Positions 17,424 to 27,250 of a stretch of 64,000 bases of DNA are shown here, one piece after another (the stretch's first letter is position 1; every line of letters begins with the position of its first letter). Origin of the DNA: Pigmentiphaga litoralis (lineage in GTDB: Bacteria; Pseudomonadota; Gammaproteobacteria; Burkholderiales; Burkholderiaceae_B); assembly GCF_014651835.1 (NCBI RefSeq), contig NZ_BMXQ01000001.1, positions 1,054,001-1,118,000 of the forward strand, given 5' to 3'. A program made the position numbers and the translations under genes. The notes beneath the pieces were generated by a model. The model was not told the DNA's origin and searched no databases. It saw only the letters and a program-made list of their open reading frames with translations.

Positions 17424-18470
17424 CTATTGCGCGGAAAGCCCCAGGTCGGCCACGACCTTGCGCCACACCGCCTGCTGGTCCCGCAGGTACGCCGCCAGGT
17501 CCGCAGGGGACCCGGCCTGCGGATACACGCCCAGTTCGGCGAACCGCGCGACCATGTCGGGCGACTGCACGACCCGGTTCACGTCGCGGTTGACCTGTTC
17601 CACGATCGCGGCGGGCACCCCGGCCGGCGCAAAGATGCCGAACCAGCCGATCGACTCGAAGTTGGGCACGGTTTCGGCCACGGTGGGGATGGTCTCGAAG
17701 CCGGGCAGGCGCTCTCTCGAGGTCACCGCCAGCGGACGGAACTTGCCTGCCTTGACGTGTTGCATCAGGGCGGGCAACCCGTCGATGGTGACGGCCGCAT
17801 CCCCGCCGAGCAGCGCCGTGATGGCCGCGGGCGATCCGCTATACGGCACGACGAACAGGCCCATGCCGGTTGCCCGGCTCAGCACCTCCCCGGTCAGATG
17901 GGGCACCGAATGCGTCTGCGCGGCGGCAAAGTTGACCTTGCCGGGCTGCGCCTTGCCTGCCGCCACCAGATCGCCCAAGGTATGGACGCTGGACGTCGAC
18001 GGCACCACGACCATCATCGGGCTGGTGCCGACCATGGCGACCGGCGCGACGTCGCCCATGCTGAACTGCGGCTGCCGATACAGCAGCGGCGTCAGGGTCG
18101 CCACCGCGGCCGGGACGAAGCCGAGCGTGTAGCCATCGGCAGGCGAACGCACCAGCGTGGACATGCCCGGAATGCCGCCGGCGCCCGCGCGGTTTTCGAC
18201 CACGACAGCCTGGCCCCAGGCCATCGACAGTTTGTCGCCCACCAGCCGCGCGATCACATCCGGGGCGGCGCCCACCGGGAAGGGGACGATCAGCCGCACC
18301 GGCTTGGCTGGCCATGCCTGCGCCGCTGGCGCGGGCATGGCCGACTGGGCCCCGACCGCTGTCGGGCTCAAAGCGATGGCCGTCGCGGCCAAGAGGCTCG
18401 CCATGCCTGTCGATCGTGGCAGGCAAGGCAGCGTGGAACAAAAGCGGGACAGTCCGGCAAGGCGGGGCAT
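17424..18470 (-). CDS. Bug family tripartite tricarboxylate transporter substrate-binding protein
   Basis: The 348-residue product has an N-terminal signal region (cleavage probably near residue 42, after VGAQS) and the Bug/TctC motifs PVRLIVPFPVGAAPDVIAR, VVENRAGAGGIPG and DGYTLGF. Bug proteins capture carboxylates, aromatic acids or amides in the periplasm. An AGGAGA site lies 6-7 bases before the ATG at 18470. It is the first gene of the operon and has no TctA/TctB partner here, as is common in this group. The operon context suggests it binds the aromatic acid activated by the AMP-ligase. Confidence 0.9.
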   Translation of the reverse strand: MPRLAGLSRFCSTLPCLPRSTGMASLLAATAIALSPTAVGAQSAMPAPAAQAWPAKPVRLIVPFPVGAAPDVIARLVGDKLSMAWGQAVVVENRAGAGGIPGMSTLVRSPADGYTLGFVPAAVATLTPLLYRQPQFSMGDVAPVAMVGTSPMMVVVPSTSSVHTLGDLVAAGKAQPGKVNFAAAQTHSVPHLTGEVLSRATGMGLFVVPYSGSPAAITALLGGDAAVTIDGLPALMQHVKAGKFRPLAVTSRERLPGFETIPTVAETVPNFESIGWFGIFAPAGVPAAIVEQVNRDVNRVVQSPDMVARFAELGVYPQAGSPADLAAYLRDQQAVWRKVVADLGLSAQ

Positions 18471-18555
18471 GGCGTGTCTCCTGGTGATCTGCGCCGCGTG
18501 ATCGCGGTCTGGAGCGGACTATGTCACGCGGTCCCGATCGCAAATAGATGGCAAA

Positions 18556-18569
18556 ATCGTCAGAGCGAT
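18556..18569. promoter_or_regulatory. Candidate LysR-type binding site in the divergent promoter
   Basis: ATCG-N6-CGAT forms a short inverted repeat in the 177-bp gap between the divergent Bug-protein operon (18470) and the LysR gene (18648). LysR regulators usually bind such interrupted dyads between themselves and their target. The repeat is short, so the call rests mainly on position. Confidence 0.3.
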
Positions 18570-18647
18570 ACGCTTTTGGCATCCCCCCGGCACACGGTCG
18601 GTGCGCCCCCTCTGCGCTGCCAGCACACGTCACAGGATGGTCCGATC

Positions 18648-19535
18648 ATGAAGCTCAACCAGTTGCGCGACATGGTCGCGATCGCCGACAAAGGCAGCCT
18701 GCGGGCGGCCGCGCGCTACCTGGGCCTGGCCCAGCCCGCGCTCACGCGCAGCGTGCGTGCACTGGAACATGAACTGGGCACCACCTTGTTCGAGCGCGAC
18801 GCCCGCGGCATGGTCCTGACACCGCGAGGCCAGTTGTTCTACCAACGCGCCAAGGCGGTGGTGAACGAATTGCGGCGGGCGCGTGAAGAAATCGAACAGA
18901 CCAGTGGCGACATGCAGGGCACGGTGGTCGTGGGCCTGTCGATCATGCCGCACGTCGGCATGTTGCCCCAGGCCCTGCCCGCCTTCCGGCGGCAATTCCC
19001 GAATGTCACGCTCAAGGTCATCGAAGGCCTGTACCCCGCCATGGAGGCCGGCCTGCGCGATGGCAGCATCGACTTCTACGTTGGCGCATCTCCACGTGTC
19101 GCACCGGCGCCGGGCTTGCTGGAAGAACGGTGGTTCGACAACACCCGCACCATTGTCGGCCGCAAAGGGCACCCGCTGTCGACGGCGACGTCGATCCGCG
19201 ACCTGGCCGGGGCCGACTGGGCAACCACATCCGTCGACTACAACGCCACCGAAGACCTGGAAGCGCTGTTTAGCCGCTACGGCATGGGCGCACCGCGGGT
19301 GATGCTGCAGGCGGATTCCGCCATGTCGGTCATGGTGGCCGTGGCCTATGGCGACTTGTTGGCCATCCTGCCCGTGCAATGGAACGACTTTCCGTTAGCA
19401 CAGGAAATGCTGCAGGTAATCCAGATCCAAGAGGTATTGCCAGCGCCCGCGATTGGGTGTATCAGGCGGCCGGATCTACCGCTCACCCCTGCTGCGGAGG
19501 GGTTCTGCGACCTGCTTCGTCGACATTCTGGATGA
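18648..19535 (+). CDS. LysR family regulator of the adjacent aryl-acid operon
   Basis: This 295-residue protein has a well-kept LysR HTH (residues 1-60: LGLAQPALTRSVRALEHELG, ERDARGMVLTPRG) and a C-terminal effector domain. It is divergent from the Bug-SDR-ligase-amidohydrolase operon, the classic arrangement for a LysR activator and its target. The effector is probably the aromatic acid or its CoA ester; this is inference. The start at 18648 is the standard family start. Confidence 0.9.
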   Translation: MKLNQLRDMVAIADKGSLRAAARYLGLAQPALTRSVRALEHELGTTLFERDARGMVLTPRGQLFYQRAKAVVNELRRAREEIEQTSGDMQGTVVVGLSIMPHVGMLPQALPAFRRQFPNVTLKVIEGLYPAMEAGLRDGSIDFYVGASPRVAPAPGLLEERWFDNTRTIVGRKGHPLSTATSIRDLAGADWATTSVDYNATEDLEALFSRYGMGAPRVMLQADSAMSVMVAVAYGDLLAILPVQWNDFPLAQEMLQVIQIQEVLPAPAIGCIRRPDLPLTPAAEGFCDLLRRHSG

Positions 19536-19760
19536 GCCCGATCCCGCCTATTTGTAAGGGTTCTTCTTAAACCCTCTGCGTCAAATTCCTAGCAATTCGC
19601 AGGCATCCCCCGCCAAAAAACTGTAACTTCGGCGATCCGTAACATTTTTTCACGGGTACTTTGTTAGAATTCGCTCGGGCTTGTCGCTGATTGCAGCGCC
19701 ATGTCTGGTCACCGCCTCGTAAGCCGCGAGTTTTTGTCCCTTCTGACGGTACCCTCCACA

Positions 19761-20291
19761 ATGGTTGTTCGCGTTTTTTCCGGCGCCCTGTTCCGCGCCG
19801 TCCGGTTTCGCCTTCCTGCAACAATTGCCCTGCTGACCGCCCTGATGGCCGCTCCTGCGTATGCAGTGACCGAGCGCCAGGCAGATCCCGAGCCCCGCCT
19901 TTCGATCCGCGAGCGCGTCGTCCAGACCGCCGAATCGTGGATCGGCACCCCGTACGTGTGGGGCGGCGACAATCCTGAAGATGGCTTTGACTGCAGCGGC
20001 CTCGTCCGTTTCGTTTTCCAGCAGACGCTGGGCATGGACCTGCCCCGCATCGCCAAGCAGCAGCGCAAGACCGGCACGGCCGTTGCCAGCAGCCAGATGA
20101 AGCCTGGCGACCTGGTGTTCTTCAACACCCGCCGTGATCCCGGTTCACATGTTGGCATCTACCTGGGCGGCAACCAGTTCCTGCATGCCCCTTCGCGCGG
20201 GTCCGAAGTCCGCGTCGACGACATGCACAATTCCTACTGGAAGCGCCGCTTTACCGGCGCCCGCCGCCTGATCTCGGGCACCCTGCCCTGA
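19761..20291 (+). CDS. NlpC/P60 family C40 cell-wall peptidase, secreted
   Basis: The 176-residue product has a signal peptide (hydrophobic residues about 17-31, ending APAYA). An NlpC/P60 catalytic domain follows: nucleophile Cys in DGFDCSGLVRF, His in GSHVGIYLG and a third polar residue (His) in LHAPSRG. These enzymes cut peptide stems of peptidoglycan and act in the periplasm. An in-frame ATG at 19701 would add 20 residues in front of the signal; 19761 gives a more compact signal peptide, but neither has a clear ribosome site. A strong bidirectional hairpin terminator follows. Confidence 0.87.
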   Translation: MVVRVFSGALFRAVRFRLPATIALLTALMAAPAYAVTERQADPEPRLSIRERVVQTAESWIGTPYVWGGDNPEDGFDCSGLVRFVFQQTLGMDLPRIAKQQRKTGTAVASSQMKPGDLVFFNTRRDPGSHVGIYLGGNQFLHAPSRGSEVRVDDMHNSYWKRRFTGARRLISGTLP

Positions 20292-20342
20292 TTCGGGGCT
20301 TTCGCATTCGCATTCGGATTCGCGCCACCGCCAGCGCATGAA

Positions 20343-20376
20343 AAAGGCCGGAACGTATCGCTACGTTCCGGCCTTT
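20343..20376. terminator. Bidirectional rho-independent terminator
   Basis: AAAGGCCGGAACGTA (20343-20357) pairs perfectly with 20362-20376 across a TCGC loop, giving a 15-bp stem. The plus strand continues with a T-rich run and the minus strand also ends in Ts. It separates the converging peptidase gene and katE. Confidence 0.92.
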
Positions 20377-20443
20377 CTTTTTTCTGCCCCGCCCCGGTCA
20401 GTCAGACCAGGGCAAGGACCACTCCCTTACCTCACCTGCCCGC

Positions 20444-22864
20444 TCAGATCAGCGGCGGATCCATGTCGCGCGCCGGATGGCGGTGCTGCGACACGGCGTC
20501 AATGAACTGCTGCGCCGCGGCCTCAATACCCGAGGCATCGGCAAACAGCAGACCAGGATCGGTCTCGCCAGTCGGCAACGTCGGGTTGATGCCCATCTTT
20601 TCCGTCAGCTTGGCACTCGCGCCCAGGACCAGGATCGTCTTGCAGTGACGGTACTGGTTCTTGATGAACTCGTCGGTGTAGCCGATACGGGCCAGCAGCG
20701 CGACGGCGTCTTCACCATCCGGCAGGACCATGGCGTCGAACAGCACGGGCGGGGTGTTTTCCATCGAAGCCTGCGCTTCCAGGATGGTGCCATCTGCCGC
20801 GGTGACCTTGCCCAGACGCGGCGCCACGAGCAGCGGCACGGCGCCCGCGTCGACCAGGGCGCTTTGCAGGGCCTGGACCGAGGTGGCTTCCACGCCATTG
20901 GCGACCAGGATCGCAATCTTGCGCGTGCGCACGCCGCCTTCACCCGGCAACGCGGTCAGCGACAGCGCTGGCGACACCGTGATTTCTGGCGTGACGTCGA
21001 TTTCCAGCGCCTTGGGCATCGCTTCGGGCAGTTCCATGCCCAGACCATCGGCCACTTCGGTCGCCAGTTCCATCGACACGTTCATCAAGGACGACAGCAT
21101 CCGTTCACGAATGGCCGGCACGGTGAGCTTGCTCAGCTCGAAACGGAAGCCGCCAATGATGTGCTGCTTTTCGGCCGCGGTCTGGCTGTTGAAGAACAGC
21201 GTGGCCTGCGTATAGTGATCGGCAAACTTCTCGGGCTTGCCGCGCACCTTGTCTTCATGGATAGGCTCGGGGAAGGACACGAAGCCCTTCATGCCGGCCT
21301 GGAAGGGGCAACCCCCGCCCAGCGAGTTCGGCTCGTAAGCCACGCGGCCACGGTTGATCGTCTGGCGATGATGACCGTCACGCTGGTTGTTGGCCACCGG
21401 TGCGATCGGCGTGTTGATCGGGATCTCGTGGAAGTTGGCGCCACCCAGACGGGAAATCTGCGTGTCGACATACGAGTGGTTCCGGCCGGCCAGCAGCGGG
21501 TCGTTACTGAAGTCGATGCCCGGCACCACGTGAGCGGTACAGAAGGCGACCTGCTCGGTTTCAGCAAAGAAGTTGTCGGGGTTGCGGTTCAGCACCATGC
21601 GGCCGACCGGCATCACCGGCACCAGCTCTTCCGGAATCAGCTTGGTCGAGTCCAGGATGTCGAAGCTGAACGACTCGGCCTGTTCTTCGGTAAAGATCTG
21701 CAGGCCCAGTTCCCATTCGGGGTATTCACCGGCTTCGATCGCTTCCCACAGGTCGCGGCGGTGGAAGTCAGGATCGGCGCCCGAAATCTTGACGGCTTCG
21801 TCCCACACCAGCGAATGGGTGCCGAGCAGCGGCTTCCAGTGAAATTTGCAGAAGACCGATTGACCGGCTTCGTTCACCAGGCGGAACGAGTGCACGCCAA
21901 AGCCCTGCATCATCCGGTAGCTGCGTGGCAGCGCGCGGTCCGACATGGCCCACATCAGCATGTGGGTCGATTCGGGCATCAGCGAGGCAAAGTCCCAGAA
22001 CGTGTCGTGTGCCGACGCAGCCTGGGGGATCGCATTGTTGGGTTCGGGCTTGACCGCATGCACCAGGTCCGGGAACTTCATTGCGTCTTGAATGAAGAAG
22101 ACCGGGATGTTGTTGCCCACCAGGTCCCAGTTGCCTTCGTCGGTATAGAACTTGACCGCAAAGCCGCGCACGTCGCGGGCGGTGTCGGTCGACCCACGTT
22201 CGCCCGCCACGGTCGAAAAGCGCACGAACACAGGCGTGATCTTGCCGGCTTCCTTGAACGGGGCGGCGCGCGTGTATTCGGTCAGCGGCTTGTACGCTTC
22301 GAAGTAGCCGTGCGCAGCCGAACCGCGTGCGTGCACGATGCGTTCAGGAATGCGTTCATGGTCAAAGTGGGTGATCTTTTCACGGAGGATGAAATCTTCC
22401 ATGAGCGTCGGGCCGCGCAGACCGGCCTTCAGCGAATTCTGGTTGTCACCGATCTGCACGCCCTGGTTGGTCGTAAGCACCTGGCCGGTGGCATCGGCGC
22501 GAACGCGGTCCAGCGACTGGATCGTGGCATTGGTGCCAATCGGTGGCACGCCGCTGCCAACCTTCGCGGACGCATTGGTCTCGCTCAGGGTGCTGCCGGT
22601 AACGATCGGCGATGCCGGTTCGCTGGTCATGCCCTGCGGCGGCGACACGGCGTTGTCACGGCCATGTTCCGCGGCTTTGTTGACGTTGTAGCGCATCGAT
22701 GCCGACAGCTCGTTCACGAGCTGCATGTGCTCGGCCGGCAGGTCGCCAGGCGCGGTCGATCCGTGCGACGGACCCGTCGATGTCGTGCGGGCCGATGCCT
22801 TGGCAGCGGCTTTGTTTGGATCGGACTTGGGAGCGGGTGCTACAGGTTTTTTGGTAGTGGCCAC
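20444..22864 (-). CDS. katE: Large-subunit catalase HPII with C-terminal DJ-1/PfpI-like domain
   Basis: KatE converts hydrogen peroxide to water and oxygen. The 806-residue product is of the large clade: the catalytic His lies in [15 protein letters not shown], the distal Asn in [11 protein letters not shown], and the proximal haem Tyr in [16 protein letters not shown]. The last 150 residues form a flavodoxin/DJ-1-like domain ([17 protein letters not shown]) typical of HPII. The N-terminal 90 residues are an Ala/Lys/Ser-rich extension. The start codon is GTG at 22864, supported by GAGGAA just upstream. It lies about 430 bp downstream of prpD, separated by a hairpin, so it should have its own promoter in 22865-23190. 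Confidence 0.95.
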   Translation of the reverse strand: MATTKKPVAPAPKSDPNKAAAKASARTTSTGPSHGSTAPGDLPAEHMQLVNELSASMRYNVNKAAEHGRDNAVSPPQGMTSEPASPIVTGSTLSETNASAKVGSGVPPIGTNATIQSLDRVRADATGQVLTTNQGVQIGDNQNSLKAGLRGPTLMEDFILREKITHFDHERIPERIVHARGSAAHGYFEAYKPLTEYTRAAPFKEAGKITPVFVRFSTVAGERGSTDTARDVRGFAVKFYTDEGNWDLVGNNIPVFFIQDAMKFPDLVHAVKPEPNNAIPQAASAHDTFWDFASLMPESTHMLMWAMSDRALPRSYRMMQGFGVHSFRLVNEAGQSVFCKFHWKPLLGTHSLVWDEAVKISGADPDFHRRDLWEAIEAGEYPEWELGLQIFTEEQAESFSFDILDSTKLIPEELVPVMPVGRMVLNRNPDNFFAETEQVAFCTAHVVPGIDFSNDPLLAGRNHSYVDTQISRLGGANFHEIPINTPIAPVANNQRDGHHRQTINRGRVAYEPNSLGGGCPFQAGMKGFVSFPEPIHEDKVRGKPEKFADHYTQATLFFNSQTAAEKQHIIGGFRFELSKLTVPAIRERMLSSLMNVSMELATEVADGLGMELPEAMPKALEIDVTPEITVSPALSLTALPGEGGVRTRKIAILVANGVEATSVQALQSALVDAGAVPLLVAPRLGKVTAADGTILEAQASMENTPPVLFDAMVLPDGEDAVALLARIGYTDEFIKNQYRHCKTILVLGASAKLTEKMGINPTLPTGETDPGLLFADASGIEAAAQQFIDAVSQHRHPARDMDPPLI

Positions 22865-23200
22865 GGGTGTTCCTCACGGGTCAGTGGTGCGCAAACGAAC
22901 CCGTGGTGCCCTCCTTGCGGAAGGACCTCGCATCGGCACGTGTACGCCCCAGGGGCGGTTTGCGGCGAAACCGGAATTTGCCGCACTGGACGGCATCGAC
23001 CATCCCTGTCTGCGGTCGTTGCCGCGACAGATGTCGACACACCCAGTCATTGGGCGTCCAGTTCTCAAAGCACAGCGGCTTTGGCGAGGGTCACAAGCGA
23101 CGCGCCTGTGATGCAGCTCATCCTACGCTCCTGCTCTGCCATAACCGCGCTACAGCATGTAAGGATCTATGCGCAACCGATACCACGGATGAGCAAGGCA

Positions 23201-23243
23201 AAACGGCGATGCGGCCTTGCTGGAAGGCACCACATCGCCGTTT
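23201..23243 (-). terminator. Probable terminator downstream of prpD
   Basis: AAACGGCGATG (23201-23211) pairs with CATCGCCGTTT (23233-23243). Within the loop GCCTT and AAGGC form a second small stem. On the minus strand the stem ends in a short T run. It would end the prpBCD transcript before katE. The rest of 22865-23293 shows no gene I can support. Confidence 0.6.
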
Positions 23244-23293
23244 GCCGCGGCGTCGCGCGGCATGGCCACGCGCGCCACTGTCGCGCAGGATCC

Positions 23294-24745
23294 TCAGATC
23301 ACGTACAAATTCACATACTCATGCACAGGCATCGCTTCAAGCCTGGCCTGATCCAGCGAGACGTCCAGAATCGCGTGCTGCTGCTTGGGCGGAAATCGGC
23401 GCGCCAGATTGGTCTTGAACTTCTCGACCAGCAGCGGGATGCCGTCGTGACGGCGGCGACCATGGCCGATCGGGTACTCGACTTCGATTTCGGCCAGCGA
23501 CGTGCCGTCGTGGAACTCCACGGTCAACGCATTGGCGATCGAACGCTTTTCGGGATCGTGATAGTCGGCGGTAAAGCGCGGGTCTTCCACGCACACGATC
23601 TTGCTGCGCAGCTCATCGATCCGCGGATCCGCCGCGACCTTGTCTTCATAGTGTTCGGCGGTCAGACTGCCGAACAGCAGGGGCACGGCCACCATGTACT
23701 GGATGCAATGGTCGCGATCCGCAGGGTTGTTCAACGGACCGGTCTTGTCGATGATGCGGATGCACGCTTCATGCGTGCGGATCGTGACCTTGCGGATGTC
23801 GGCCGCGGTGCGGCCTGTCGCCATCAGCTGACCATGCAGGGTCACGGCCGCCTCGACTGCCGTTTGAGAATGGAATTCGGCCGGAAAGGAAATCTTGAAC
23901 AGCACGTTTTCCATCACATAGCTGCCGTACGCGCGCTGGAAGGCAAACGGCTTGCCCTTGAACAGCACGTCATAGAAACCCCAGGTGGGCGCGGTCAGCA
24001 CCGAGGGGTAACCCATCTCGCCAGTCTTGGCGATCAGGGCCAGGCGTACCGCGCGGCTGGTGGCATCGCCCGCCGCCCAGCTCTTGCGCGAGCCGGTATT
24101 GGGCGAGTGGCGGTAGGTGCGCAGCGATTGGCCGTCCACCCATGCCAGCGACACCGCATTGATGATTTCGTCGCGCGTCAGGCCGAGCATCTGCGCCACC
24201 ACCGCGGTGGACGCGACCTTGACCAGCACCACGTGATCCAGGCCGACCTTGTTGAACGAGTTCTCCAGTGCGATGCAGCCCTGGATCTCGTGGGCCTTGA
24301 TCATCGCGGTCAGCACGTCCTTCATGGTCAGCGGCGCCTTGCCGTCGGCAATGGCGTTGCGCGAGAGCCAGTCGGCGGTGGCCAGGATGCCGCCCAGGTT
24401 GTCCGACGGATGGCCCCATTCCGCCGCCAGCCAGGTATCGTTGAAGTCGAGCCAGCGGATCATCGTGCCGATGTTGAACGCGGCCTGGATGGGATCGAGC
24501 TGGAACTGCGTGCCGGGCACCTTCGCGCCGTTTGGAACCATCGTGCCTGGCACGACGGGTCCGAGCAATTTGGTGCAGGCCGGGTATTCCAGCGCTTCCA
24601 GTCCGCAGCCCAGCGTGTCAATCAGGCAGTTGCGCGCCGTGTCGTAGGCCTGCTCGCTGTCGATGCGGTAGTTCAGGACATAGTCGACGATGTCGGTCAG
24701 GACCTGATCGGGTTCGGGGCGAACGTTGGAGATGTGTTGGCTCAT
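23294..24745 (-). CDS. prpD: 2-methylcitrate dehydratase PrpD
   Basis: PrpD dehydrates 2-methylcitrate to 2-methyl-cis-aconitate in propionate breakdown. The 483-residue product matches the MmgE/PrpD family throughout: [17 protein letters not shown] near the N-terminus, [20 protein letters not shown] for the active-site region, [19 protein letters not shown], and [18 protein letters not shown]. The canonical HPSDN and KTGPL segments are intact. It is the third gene of prpBCD. No acnD/prpF pair is present, so this is the PrpD-dependent form of the cycle. Confidence 0.94.
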   Translation of the reverse strand: MSQHISNVRPEPDQVLTDIVDYVLNYRIDSEQAYDTARNCLIDTLGCGLEALEYPACTKLLGPVVPGTMVPNGAKVPGTQFQLDPIQAAFNIGTMIRWLDFNDTWLAAEWGHPSDNLGGILATADWLSRNAIADGKAPLTMKDVLTAMIKAHEIQGCIALENSFNKVGLDHVVLVKVASTAVVAQMLGLTRDEIINAVSLAWVDGQSLRTYRHSPNTGSRKSWAAGDATSRAVRLALIAKTGEMGYPSVLTAPTWGFYDVLFKGKPFAFQRAYGSYVMENVLFKISFPAEFHSQTAVEAAVTLHGQLMATGRTAADIRKVTIRTHEACIRIIDKTGPLNNPADRDHCIQYMVAVPLLFGSLTAEHYEDKVAADPRIDELRSKIVCVEDPRFTADYHDPEKRSIANALTVEFHDGTSLAEIEVEYPIGHGRRRHDGIPLLVEKFKTNLARRFPPKQQHAILDVSLDQARLEAMPVHEYVNLYVI

Positions 24746-24815
24746 GGTGCTCGATGAATGGAAAGAGATCGAATGAAAGGTCGTGGGCAGGACGCGGCAG
24801 CTTTTACAGCGCGCG

Positions 24816-25967
24816 TCAGGTCCGCGCGTCGATGGGCACGAACGCCAGGTTCTCGGGACCGGTGTAGTTCGCGCTGGGCCGGATGATCTTGTTGTCGATG
24901 CGCTGTTCGATCACATGGGCGCTCCACCCTGCGGTCCGCGCAATCACGAACAGGGGCGTGAACATGGCGGTCGGCACGCCCATCATGTGGTAGCTGACGG
25001 CGCTGAACCAGTCCAGGTTCGGGAACATCTTCTTGACGTCCCACATGACCGTTTCCAGCCGTTCGGCAATATCGAACATGCGGGTCGAACCGCTGGCGTT
25101 CGACAGGTTGCGCGCCACTTCCTTGATGACCTGGTTGCGGGGATCGCTCACCGTGTAGACCGGATGGCCAAAGCCGATCACGACTTCCTTGGCGTCGACC
25201 CGGCGGCGGATATCGGCTTCGGCCTCGTCCGGATTGGCGTATCGCTTCTGCACCTCGAAGGCGACTTCGTTGGCGCCCCCGTGCTTGGGTCCGCGCAGCG
25301 CGCCGATGCCCCCGCAGATCGCCGAGTGCATGTCCGACCCCGTGCCGGCCACCACGCGCGCCGCAAAGGTCGACGCATTGAATTCGTGTTCGGCATACAG
25401 GTTCAGGGAAACATGCATCGCATGCACCCAGGCCTCGCTGGGCGCTTCGCCATGCAGCAGGTGCAGGAAATGCCCGCCAATCGAATCGTCATCGGTTTCG
25501 ACGTCGATACGTTTGCCGTTATGGCTGTAGTGATACCAGTACAGCAGCATGCTGCCCAACGACGCCATCAGGCGGTCGGCAATGTCGCGCGCACCCGGAA
25601 TATTGTGATCGTCTTTTTCGGGCAGCACGGTGCCCAGCACGGACACGCCGGTACGCATCACGTCCATCGGATGCGCGGCCGCCGGGATCTGTTCCAGTGC
25701 TGCCATCAATGGCGCCGGCAGTCCGCGCAGAGCCTTGAGCCGCGCCTTGTAGGCAGTCAACTCGGCACGCGTCGGCAGCTTGCCGTGCACCAGCAGATGG
25801 GCGATCTCTTCGAATTCGCACTGCTCGGCAATATCCAGAATGTCGTAGCCCCGGTAGTGCAGGTCGTTGCCGGTCTGCCCCACGGAGCACAGCGCCGTGT
25901 TGCCTGCGGCCACGCCGGACAGCGCCACCGACTTCTTCGGTTTGAGAGGGATCTTTTCAGCACTCAT
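24816..25967 (-). CDS. prpC: 2-methylcitrate synthase PrpC
   Basis: PrpC condenses propionyl-CoA with oxaloacetate. The 383-residue product is the short citrate-synthase type: His in [12 protein letters not shown], the active His in [15 protein letters not shown], and the C-terminal segment with the catalytic Asp and the Arg in [17 protein letters not shown]. The N-terminal [17 protein letters not shown] is typical of PrpC rather than GltA. AGGAG lies 8 bases before the ATG. It sits between prpB and prpD with gaps of 44 and 70 bp. Confidence 0.95.
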   Translation of the reverse strand: MSAEKIPLKPKKSVALSGVAAGNTALCSVGQTGNDLHYRGYDILDIAEQCEFEEIAHLLVHGKLPTRAELTAYKARLKALRGLPAPLMAALEQIPAAAHPMDVMRTGVSVLGTVLPEKDDHNIPGARDIADRLMASLGSMLLYWYHYSHNGKRIDVETDDDSIGGHFLHLLHGEAPSEAWVHAMHVSLNLYAEHEFNASTFAARVVAGTGSDMHSAICGGIGALRGPKHGGANEVAFEVQKRYANPDEAEADIRRRVDAKEVVIGFGHPVYTVSDPRNQVIKEVARNLSNASGSTRMFDIAERLETVMWDVKKMFPNLDWFSAVSYHMMGVPTAMFTPLFVIARTAGWSAHVIEQRIDNKIIRPSANYTGPENLAFVPIDART

Positions 25968-26011
25968 CGACAGGTCTCCTGGTTCGGTTGGGGGTCCAGC
26001 GGGAGCGGCGC

Positions 26012-26914
26012 TCAGCGGGGCGCCTTGTCCTTGTTCTGCGCATACAGCGCATCGAGCTTACGTTCGAAGTCGAAGTAGCCGATGCTTTCGTACAGTTCCA
26101 TGCGGGTCTGCATGGTGTCGAGCACGCCCTTTTGATGGCCGTCGCGGCGGATTGCGGTAAAGACGTTTTCGGCCGCCTTGTTCATGGCGCGGAAGGCCGA
26201 CAAGGGATACAGCACCATGCCCACGCCCGCGCTGCGCAGCTCGTCCACGCTGAACAGCGGCGTCTGCCCGAACTCGGTGATGTTGGCCAGCACGGGCACC
26301 TTCACCGCATCGACGAACTTGCGATAGCTGTCGAGATCATAGGCCGCTTCCGCAAAGATGGCATCGGCCCCGGCCTCGACGCAGGCCAGCGACCGTTCGA
26401 TGGCGGCGTCGATGCCTTCCACCGCGATCGCGTCGGTGCGCGCGATCAGGAAAAAGTCCGGATCGGTCTTGGCGTCCACGGCGGCTTTCACGCGGTCCAC
26501 CATTTCCTGCCTGGATACGATCTCCTTGCCGGGTCGATGGCCGCAGCGCTTTGCACCGGCCTGGTCTTCAATGTGGCAGGCCGCCGCGCCCGCCTTGATC
26601 AAGGACTTGATCGTGCGGCCAATATTGAATGCCGAGGGTCCGAAGCCGGTGTCGATGTCCACCATCAGCGGCGTGTCGCACACGTCGGTAATGCGGCGGA
26701 TGTCGATCAGCACGTCATCCAGCGTGTTGATGCCCAGGTCGGGCATCCCCAGCGATCCCGCGGCCACGCCGCCACCCGACAGGTAGATGGCCTTGAAGCC
26801 CGCGCGCGTGGCCAGCAGGGCATGGTTGGCGTTGATGGTGCCCACCACCTGCAGGGGGGCTTCGTCTTTGAGGGCCTGGCGGAAACGCGCGCCGGCGGAG
26901 GGAGTCAGGCTCAT
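26012..26914 (-). CDS. prpB: 2-methylisocitrate lyase PrpB
   Basis: PrpB splits 2-methylisocitrate into pyruvate and succinate. The 300-residue product carries the ICL/PEPM-family metal site DIDTGFG, the catalytic loop [17 protein letters not shown] with its active Cys, and [10 protein letters not shown]. These are diagnostic for PrpB as opposed to isocitrate lyase. The ATG at 26914 has AAGGA six bases upstream; a frame extending to 27085 runs across the promoter. It is the first gene of the operon, directly behind a near-perfect sigma-54 promoter. Confidence 0.95.
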   Translation of the reverse strand: MSLTPSAGARFRQALKDEAPLQVVGTINANHALLATRAGFKAIYLSGGGVAAGSLGMPDLGINTLDDVLIDIRRITDVCDTPLMVDIDTGFGPSAFNIGRTIKSLIKAGAAACHIEDQAGAKRCGHRPGKEIVSRQEMVDRVKAAVDAKTDPDFFLIARTDAIAVEGIDAAIERSLACVEAGADAIFAEAAYDLDSYRKFVDAVKVPVLANITEFGQTPLFSVDELRSAGVGMVLYPLSAFRAMNKAAENVFTAIRRDGHQKGVLDTMQTRMELYESIGYFDFERKLDALYAQNKDKAPR

Positions 26915-26964
26915 GATCGTCCTTGTTAAATGGGGGCCGGTAAGCCGGCGGTCGGGTATCTCCA

Positions 26965-26980
26965 TGCAAAGGGTGTGCCA
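26965..26980 (-). promoter_or_regulatory. Sigma-54 promoter of prpBCD
   Basis: Read on the minus strand, TGGCAC-ACCCT-TTGCA occupies 26980 down to 26965 and fully matches the TGGCAC-N5-TTGCA consensus. Transcription should start near 26954, about 40 bases before the prpB ATG. The divergent neighbour encodes PrpR, a sigma-54 activator, which fits exactly. Confidence 0.88.
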
Positions 26981-27088
26981 ATCGAAGGCGGTGTGCAAGT
27001 TGCGACGTCGGTGCGGGGGTTGATGCTGCGGATGAAAGGACTTGCTGGGTTGCCACTCGTGCCGCGCCGGAAATTTGCATTGCATAGT

Positions 27089-27104
27089 TGAAATCCGGAT
27101 TTCA
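27089..27104. promoter_or_regulatory. Palindrome, candidate PrpR upstream activating site
   Basis: TGAAATCCGGATTTCA is a perfect 16-bp palindrome about 110-125 bp upstream of the sigma-54 promoter of prpB, the usual enhancer distance. It lies between prpB and prpR and would be a natural PrpR binding site. The adjoining TTTGCATTGCATAG may be part of the same site. Binding is inferred from position. Confidence 0.5.
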
Positions 27105-27250
27105 TTGCTGGGATATCATTGGAGGGCAGCGGGCTCTACCGGCTTGCAGTCCTGACGCCGTCGGCGTCCGCCGCGCGACGGGCGGTTGCTATTCCCGCAT
27201 GCCGTCCTTGCCATTTCCCTCATCCCCCCGTCCAACGCCATCCAGCTCAC

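Noticed and set aside
17427-19535. Upstream extension of the LysR frame to about 700 codons
   Set aside because: The extension is antisense to the Bug binding protein; the LysR start at 18648 fits the family exactly.
20477-24757. A plus-strand open frame of more than 1,400 codons across katE and prpD
   Set aside because: It is antisense to two clear genes, resembles no protein family, and arises from the high GC and codon bias of those genes.
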